51,915 bases of DNA from VFKE01 sp031400955. GTDB lineage: Bacteria; Verrucomicrobiota; Verrucomicrobiia; Verrucomicrobiales; Verrucomicrobiaceae. This document shows positions 35,086 through 44,200 of the stretch, one piece after another (within the stretch, counting starts at the first letter, position 1; the number at the start of each line of letters is the position of its first letter). Where the stretch lies: positions 1 through 51,915 of the forward strand of contig JANNQW010000167.1 in the NCBI GenBank assembly GCA_031400955.1, in the 5' to 3' direction. Made by a program: the position numbers and the translations under genes. The notes below the pieces were generated by a model, which saw only the letters and a program-made list of their open reading frames with translations, did no database searches and was not told where the DNA came from.

Positions 35086-35209
35086 TAGACAGAATTTACA
35101 AAATAAGCAGAATTGAGAGAGAGGCACTACAAGTGAGCAGCCGCTCACCCAACGGATGAATATGAATTTCTTCATAACTCCATTCTGTTAATTTTGTGAA
35201 TCCTGTCTA
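35086..35209. repeat. 32-bp imperfect inverted repeat after the giant TpsA gene
   Basis: Arms 35086-35117 and 35178-35209 pair at 27 of 32 positions with a 60-base spacer; the shared core is ACAGAATT / TTACAAAAT-type sequence. A related string, TTGACAGAATTAACAGAATT, lies near 30057. Just before the right arm's end, 35210-35230 can form a small CGCA/TGCG hairpin with flanking A and T runs, a weak candidate terminator for tpsA. Confidence 0.6.
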
Positions 35210-35235
35210 AAACCCGCACCCTGCGTTTTTCAGGA

Positions 35236-38200
35236 TCAGAGTTTCTTCCGCCGCCGTCTCTCTTCTTCATCATCGTCGTCACTGCCGCCATATCCCAGCA
35301 CTTCGACCGTGATGATCGACGGAGTTTCAACGGGCGTCTGAGCTGTTGCTGGGGTGCTTTGTTTCATGGCATCAGCCGCCGCACTGGTGCTGGCACCGGC
35401 GGCGTTGCCGGCTGCCGTCAGTCCACCGATGTTTGGTGCGCTGACCACGGGCGCGGTGGGAGTGCCCACGCTGCTGCCGCCGACGGCAATGTTGCTGGCG
35501 TTGAGCACGGCGGTGGCGGCGATCGTGAGGTTTCCAGTGGCACGGATGCCCGCATCACCGGCGTCAACGACACCCACGGGAGCGATCAAATCGACATCGC
35601 CGGGAGGAACATTTTTCACCGTCGCCAGCACGCCAATGCCGCCCCCGGTCGAGAGACCTGCAAGGTCGGTGGCGATATCCGCGCTCTGAGGATCGATCAA
35701 GACACGAGTGGGCGGTGCGGAGGCCACAGTCTTCGCTGAAGCGCCCGCAGCAATGTCGCCGGCAGACGACCAGATCACGAGGTTGCCGCCACGCAGGGTG
35801 AAAATGCGGGACACACCCACGTCCACGCTGTCGTTGGTGAAGATGTTGATGCCGCCGCCATACTCGGTGACGATACCAGGCGGCGGATCAGGATTGCCCA
35901 CGATGCTGGCCCCGAGACTGAGTCCGCCGCCCGGGGTGAGGATGTTGATGCTGCCTCCGTTCTTGGTGCGGATGTCGCGAGAGAAAGTAGTGATGTCGCC
36001 TTGCGAGGACTCTGGGAAAAGGGCTTCGATTGCCGCGAATCCCGCAGCATAACCGCCCGCAGTGGCGGAATCGCGGCCTGCATCCCGCAACGCGAGGTAG
36101 AATAGCTCCAGCGCAATGGCATTGCGCTGCTCCAGAGGAAGCAGTTCAAGTTCGGCGACGCTGGTGACGGTGCTCCCGATCCCGGTGGCCGTCGTGGCAT
36201 ATTCTGTAAAATACCGCGCTCCGTCCGGCCCGCTGAGGATCTGATCGATGAACGTGTCGAAATCGAGAGTGCTGTTGGCAAGTCCGAACGATTTGCCCAT
36301 GCCAGCCCCGACGATCAGGCTGGCGCCTTCAAAGGGAAGATAGGGGTTTCGCGCATTGCCAATGCTGGTGATGCCGGCGCCGGTTCCGTCGCCAACTGAA
36401 GCGGCCGCGCCCAGAGACAGATCCCGGCCCGCCAGAACCTCGAGCGTGCCGGGGCCGCTGATCTGGATATCTCCCGCCAACGCCGCCGGCTGTAACGCAT
36501 TCAGCAGATTCCCCGTGCTGGTGGACTGGATGCGTGCCGGAGTGCTGGGATTGTATACGATGATATCCCGGCCTGCCGCAACGATGCTAATGTCGGCCTC
36601 GCTTGTATTCTGGATATACAACGCAATATCGGCGATGTCGTTCCCCGCGAAGACCTGCGCCCGTTTCCCGGAATAGAGCGTGAGGGTGGAGACATCCCCG
36701 CCGAGGGCGTAAAGGCGCACGGGGTTAGAATCGCCGGTATGCAGGACGCCCGGGGCGTGGCGCGTTTGCTTGAACTGGACGACGGCCGCGGCTCCGGTGG
36801 TGGCGCCAGTCTCGACAAAACGATCATTGAACGTGTTCAGAAACGTGTTTTGAGTGGTCCGCATGCCCCCGGCAGACGGGGTCGCAAACAAATTCTGATA
36901 GCCGAAGGGCTGGCTGATGCTGTAGATCGCGGCGGGATCGGTGTCGGACAGGTTGAACGTGGATGCCGACCACAGCCGGGTGGAAACTCCGCTGATGGTG
37001 ACGGTTCCCGTGGGCTGGAGTCCGCCGATCGCTCCTGCGGCCGAAAGTTCGAGGGTTCCGGTCGGCGAAGGGAAAAGCTGGAAATTGCCGACCGTGTTGA
37101 TGTCGCCGGAGAACGCCGTTGCCTTGAGGGTCGGCGCCATCAGATCCATAACCGTCCGGAACGGAGTCACATTGGTTTCCGAAAGTCGGAGCCAGGGTTG
37201 GGAGTTGGACGCGGAAACTTCGCCGGATGTCACCAGCAGCAGCTCCCTGCGAAACCACTCGAAGAGAACGGGCGAGGACGCGCTTCGAGCGGTGGACGGC
37301 AATGTGACCGCCTTGCGCAGGTCGATGTCACCTCCCAGCGAAGTGATTTCGACAGCGCTCGACGGAGAATAGGTGGAGAAGTAAGTCTTATACCAGTAGC
37401 TATTGTTGTAACCTTGTGGGAGGAGGAACGGATTGGCCACGGGGCCAAGCAGCACATCACCGCGCGCGCCCACCGAGAAGTTGCTTTTGCCGACGAAGAG
37501 AGTGGTGGGCAGCCAGGTTTCGGGGGCAAAAATTTCTGGATTGGTCAGGCTGAAGATGATGCCGCGCGAGGGGGAGCGGGTGCGATTGGTGGTGATCGCG
37601 CCTCCGGCGAAGAGGGTGCCGGAACCCCGTTCTACATAGTAGACACCCCCGTCAATATTCCTCCCTGCTTGCACCACAAGGTCGCCGCCTCCGAGCTCCA
37701 CTAGGGAGGCGGCATTGGGTGCGATGGCGGCTCCGCCTACGGTCTTGCCGGGCATGCGCGCATTGGTGGGCACAACTGCGTCGACGTTGCTCACATCTCT
37801 GCCGGCGACGACGGTGACGTCGCCCCCGCCCAAGGCTCCGACACCTTCAAAGAAGTTCGTGAAGTCAACCCACCACGTGGTCGAGGCAATGTCGGAGGGC
37901 ACGTCGCCGATAAACTGATATTTGGAGGGCGCAAAGAGCCCGGTTGTCGAGTCCACGGCACCGCGGCGATAGAGCCAGTTAACTGGCATCTCCCGGGAGG
38001 AATCGGCGATGAGGGAGCCTCCGGTGGCGGTGGTGACGTTGCGAGTGTAGTGCGCGACATCGGCTCCGGCGTTGAGGGTCACGTTGCCGCCCGCCAAGGT
38101 GTATTGCACGGCGGACGGCGGATTCTGCTGAACCGCGCCCAGAGTGCCGGTGAAGGTGCCGTTCATGTTCGGGACCGGCGTGTCGAAGGTGCCTCCCATA

Positions 38201-41200
38201 TTAGGATCGGTCACCTGAACGCCCGCCGTGAAGATGGTGGCGAATTGATTGAGCAGTTGCACGTCGCCAGCGGTGGCGATGTCGATGTCCCCGGTTCCGG
38301 TGCGGATGGCTTGATACTTGTAGGTGGTGGCTGTTGGCAGACCGATGGCCGCGCTGGTCAAAGCGTTGGCCGCACCGGTCGCCGTGTTCGCCCCTCCGTT
38401 CTTGCCCAGCCTGAGCGAACCCGGCCTGTTCTCCGGAAGCGCGGCGAGTTCAGCCGTCGTCAACGATCTCACGCGATGGAAGTCCACCGCTGTGGGATCG
38501 AATCCTGCTGCGAACCGGTAGCTCCAGGACTGGGCATTGAGCGGCACCAGCGTATTGTTCGCCAGAAGGCCGGAGGTGTAAATCGAAGTCGTGAAGCCGT
38601 CGCTGATGGTGTTGAACAGGTTCAGATTCCCCGATGCCCGAAGTGTCAGCACGCCGGGAACAAACCTGTCGCCGAAGCGGAAACGCTGGCCTGCCGTGGT
38701 GTTGCCCAGATTCCAGTCGCTGGTGGAGTTGCTGGTCGTTGTTCCCAAGGTTAAGTCGCCGAGGCGGTTGATGATCTCCGCGCCGGGAACGATGACGAGA
38801 GAAGAAGACAAACCGGCGTTGCCACCCAGAATGCGGTTGAACATGGTGTTGTAGCCGGCCGCCGGCGTCCCGGCGACACCGATCAACTGGTTGCCGTTGG
38901 TGCGGACGTTGTTCTGCACGGTCGTGGTGATCGTGGCTCCGGCGGCGTTGGAAATGTCGAAGAGCCAGTAGCCCTCGACCGTGATGCTGGAGCCGCCGGT
39001 GATCGTGCTGTCCAGAGCGCTGACACGGATGTCGGTGCTGTTGGTGAACAAGGTGCCGTTCTGCGGAGCGCGGAGATGCAGCGTGCCCGAGAGCTGACCC
39101 AGGGCCACATTACCGGGAGTGGTCACGGAAAGGTCGATGCTCGAGGCCGGCAGGAGGCCGGCTGCGCCAAGCAGGTTGACGAAACCCGTGGGGTCAATGA
39201 CCCCGTTGCGCTGCGAGCCGGCCTCGAGGAAGACGGCGCCGCCCTTGCCCGCATTACTAAAATTCTGGCCCTTTACAGTCAGGACCGAACCGGCATTCAG
39301 AGTCACGCTGCCGAATGCTTTGAGGTCGATGGTGCCACCAGTGTCGCCCGTGGCGTCGATGGTGCCCGTGACGAGAATCGAACCGGCGTCCACAGACAAG
39401 TTGAAAATATGTGCCTTGGAGGTTCCGTCCACAGTCACCAGAGTATCCAGACGGTCACGTATGCTGCGGGATTGTTCGAAACCCACGATGGAGGAAGTGA
39501 GGCTGCTGATCAGTCCCTGATTGGGAACCGTGCCGGGCAGTCTTCCGACATCCAAGGAGAGGATGCCGCTGGTGCCGGCGTCGGCGACACCGAGCAACTG
39601 GCCGGCCACGCTTAGCAAGCTCGTCGGGGAGTTGATGTTGACCCGGCCTGCATCACCTCCTCCCGTGGCAGCGGAAACGTTCACCCTGGCACCCGCGAGG
39701 ATCGATACGGAGCCGGCATCCGCCGTGAGCGTGATTTCCCCGGCATCGGTATATTTTACGACATCGAAGAAAGTCTGCTGCGTTCCGCCCACATCCAGAT
39801 TGCCACCCACCGTGAGAGCGCCCGAGGTGGCTCGAACGTTCAGCAATCCGCTCGGAAGCAATACATCGGAATTCACCGTGACCGCAGTGCCTCGAATAGT
39901 GAGACTGCCACCCAGACCTCCCGCGACGCTTGCTGAACCGCCCGTGATCGAAAGAATGTTCACCGGACCTCCTTCCGCAATCAGCGACTGGGTTGCGGAA
40001 CGCGCTGTCGTCAGCAACGGGGCACGGATTGTCAGGGCCTGCGGCACGGTCAAGCCTCCAGCTCCGCTCGCCAGCACCCCGGAGGACGCGTTGATCTCGA
40101 CAGTGTTGAACTGGTCGATGCGGACAGGATTGGCACCGAGTTGAAAGGTTCCGGCATTGAATTGCAGGGTTCCATCGGGCGGCGAGGCGGCAGCCAGGAC
40201 GGGCACGTTGGCGGAGTTGTCGATGGTGATGCTGCTGGCGTTGAATTGCAGCATGGACCCAAGCTGGTTGAAACCGCGAATCGTGCTAGTGTGCAGCGCC
40301 AGACTCCCTTGGGCATCGAACGAGCCGGTGCCATACAAGTCGATGGAGGAGTAGCTCAACAAGGAAAGCGAATCGGCGGCGGCAAGATACCCCAATGCTC
40401 CGCCAGCCAGCACCAGACCCACAGTCGGCTGCAAGGCTCCCGGATTGGTGAATTGCATGCTGATCTGACCGCTGTTCAGATTGATGGCCCCAGCCTCAAG
40501 CACTGCGGTGGAAGCCAGGGTGGATGCATAGGTGGAGTCGAGGGTCAGGCTGGCTCCGCGCAATATTGCGCCAGCACCAACGACCAGATTCGGTTGGGTC
40601 GAGGATGCCACCGCCGTTCGCGAGGTTTGGGCGGCGGGATCCCCGCTCACCCGGACGAGCGCGCCGTCCCCGATCGTGATCGGGATGGCCCCGCCCGTGC
40701 CGCTGGCGAAGGTAATGGTGCCGCCACTATTGAGGGTCACCGAGCTCCCGGATGCGACAGTGGTGGAAACTCCCGCGGTGAGCGTGGAGGTGGCGCCGTT
40801 GGCCGCCGTGATGACCCCGCCCACGGTGGAGGTAATACGATCCGTGCCGGGCGTGCCGCTGGGGAAATTGATGGGTGTGCCACCCCGCTGGAAGGTGAGA
40901 CTCTGCCCCACGGTGGTCAGCTCCAAGGCCCCGGTGACCACCAGCGTATCCGCGGACACGATGGTGCCCGACTGCTCGATGACGGATCCTGGCGCGAGGG
41001 TGATGCCGCGGTTGGCGGCGAGAATGATCTCCGGTGCCGACAGGGCGGTGCCGGCGTTGTCCACTGTGATATTACCTGCGCGAACTGTCACCGCAGTGAA
41101 AGTGTCACCAAAGGTTCGCCTGCCGCCAATAAGCAGGCTCTCCGCCCCAAAACTGCTCAGCTTGCTAGAACTCAAGGCGACGACTCCTAGTCCGCCGCCT

Positions 41201-44200
41201 GTGCCGGATTCGTTGATGATAAAGTCCAGGGGCGCGCTAATATCAACGAGGCCTCCCCTGCCGCCAAAAGCACCCGAAGCCAGGACATCACCGTCTATCT
41301 GCATTGCCGTAGTGCTCTGGAAGAGGAGATACCCGCCGTCGAGCGGAAGGCGGGGCACCGTGGCACCCACCGCCTCGGCGCTGGCTCTTAAGAAAGTGTT
41401 GGCGGAAAAGGTTTCATACGTCGCCCGCTGCAGGAATGTGGCTGCCGGTGCCACCTCAAATCGGGAGAACAGCGGGGAGAGCCTGCGACCGCTGTTCAAG
41501 TCATTGAATTGGTAGCCCGCGACGTAGCTCGCGCCGTCGGGATTAGTAAAAGTGCCGGTGGGCGACCCGCTTTGAGGCGTGACTAGGAAAGCACCGGGCA
41601 TCAGGGCGTAACGCGCCGGCAAGAGTGTGTAAACCCCGGCCTTCAGCCCAGGACTGGCGTTCAAGAAAACGCGATCACCCACCGACAGGGAATCGTTCAC
41701 ATAACCGGGCTCGCCCGCCGCCAGGTTGTCGCTGTCCGCAGAGTCGTTAAAAGGCGCGAATGGGGCAAAGTTCGATTGATATTTCGGAAGAACGGCAAAC
41801 GCCGTAGACGACGCCAAGATGTCTGTGGAACCACCGTTCCCTTCGATAAAGCGATAGGCGAACAAGTCACCACCACCGCTGACGTCGAGGAGCGAGCCAG
41901 TCTCCATGACGAGGTTCTGGGCGGCGAGGTTGATGGCTTTGGATGTCACTCCCCCCGCAGTGATGTCAATTCCTGCGGGATCAATCCAGGAATTGCCGTC
42001 CGCGCTGAAGCCGAACGGGATGAGCAATTCCGCGCCGGTGAGGCCGTCCACTGCGGAGACGGAGGTGATGCTCCCCGAGAGGAGGCTGAGCTTTTCAGCG
42101 ACCGGAACCGGCTGACCGCTGATGGGGGCCGTGGGCGCAGTGCCGGTGCCGTCCCATCCGAGATTGATGCCGCCGATCGGCGCCCTGAGCACGCCGCCCT
42201 GAGTGATATTCGAAGCATAAATGCTCAGGACTCCCCCGGCGGAGAGCGGAGTGCCTTGCGCGCCCATGCTGCTAATGGTGACACTGCCTTTTTGAGCGCC
42301 AGCGCCATTCGTGTAATCGTAAGCGGTGATTGTGAAACGCGAAGCCGTCGTGGGATAAATCTGTCCAGCCTGCAAATACAAATCCCCGGCGATTTCCAGC
42401 GCGCCGTTCCCACGGATGTCACCGCTGGATCGAAGATCGGCGCGACCGATGCCCTGGAGCGAAAGGGTGCCTATGTCCAGCAGGCCGGCGTTGACATTAA
42501 GCACTCCGGTTCCGTAGGTCGGGGCGAAAAGATACTCGGAGGTCGCGCCTGCGGCATCGGTTTTGGTGAAGAGGATGCTTTCCTGGCTAGATTGCAGCGG
42601 CACTTGGAAGGGCATTCCCAGCCTGACATAAGGCGCAGTCAGGTTCACGATGGAATCGGCCTGGATGATGCCGCCGGATGCGATCTTGAGATACCCACGC
42701 GCGTCGAGGGAAACTGGTCCGGTGAACTTCACATTGCCGCCCAGCGTCAGGGAGTCGAAGCCTCCCTGCGTGAAGGTGCTGGCGGCGAAGTATCCCATGG
42801 CGGGAACCGCGGAGCCGCCAGAGAACAACACTGCCTGGCCGATGGCTGTCTCATCCGAGCCGAAAGGTACCGGAATGGTCAGTCCGCTTTGCCGCACCTC
42901 GAGATTGATGTCGGCGGAAGTTCTTGGGGTGCCTATCTGGTTGAATTTCCCCGACGAAACTGACAGGCTGCCTCCGACTGCGGTCGGCCCGCCGGCATGG
43001 CCTCGCAGGGTCGCATCAAGAAAAAGCAACTGGCCGCCTTTGAAGCTGATGTTTCCGCCGTCGCTGTCGTGATCAACCGGCAACGACAGCGACGCATAAA
43101 GCGCCGCCGTGAGTCCGCTGCTGGGCGGCACCATTGGGAGGCTGAGCGGACCGACGCCGAGAGCGTTGAGATTCAGATACGACGGATGAACATCCAGAAC
43201 ATCTGAAGTGCCGGATGCGTCGAGCACGGCGCCGGCGGCCGCGACGATGTTGCCGGACACGGAGATGTCACCTCCGGGCAGAACGTAACCGGTGCGCCTG
43301 CCAAACCTGTCCGGCAGCAGGATCGTGACTCCCTTGGTTGAAAGCAGGCTGCCCGGTGCCAGATACACCGTGGTAAATGCATTGGTCGGAAGCGGATCGG
43401 AGGTGGGATAGGAGTCGGCCCCCTTGACGGTGATGGCGCCTCCCGGTGCGATGACGGAACCGAACACCGCCACTGTGCCACCGGTGAGCGATACGGTGGC
43501 TAGGGGATCGGTCCTGATAAGTGCTCCCCGGCCTAGAACCAGATCGCCCTGCGAGAGCAGGATTGTCGAGTCCAAAGTATCCTTCAACGCGGGTGCGTTC
43601 AGGCTGATGCTGACAGGTGACCTGAGGCCCTCTGGCTTGAGCAGGGTGATAAGCGAGGGTGCGTCCGTTTCGAAGCCATAGAGGACCGCCAGATAATTTT
43701 CCGCGACCGGCTCGATTTTTGTTTCCGGAGCCACGTAAACGGAAGGGAGGATGTTGCCGTCCTCGTCGTTGAGGCCGCCCACGCCGGTCAGGGTATAGCT
43801 CGTGAAGCCTCCCTTCCGGAAGAATTCAGACTGCAGCAGAAGCGATTTTTCGTGCAAGGCGGAGCCGCCGATTTGGATCAGCGGCGCCTGCAATGTGAGC
43901 GCGCCTCCCGTCGCACCCGAGTAGCCCCGAAGGATGCCAGCTAGGGTGAGTGTTCCGCCAGAATCCGGTCCGCCTGCGGCATCCGTTCTGGCAATCACGG
44001 AGGCTAGGCCGGGATCCTGACCCGCCTTGATGACAATGCTTCCGCCATCACCATAGCTGCGACTGCCGGCGGTGCTGACAACCACCCCACCCGACACATC
44101 GACAACACTCCCGGCGGCAAGATTGACCGTAAAGGCATTAATGGACACATCCCCCCCGTGCGTGACTATCGGAAGACTCAATGGATCCGGCGCGCTCAGC

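Noticed and set aside
35236..37000. Contact-dependent inhibition (CdiA/CdiI) system
   Set aside because: The C-terminus shows a DUF3739-like region and a charged tail, no VENN-type boundary or toxin domain, and no small immunity gene follows.
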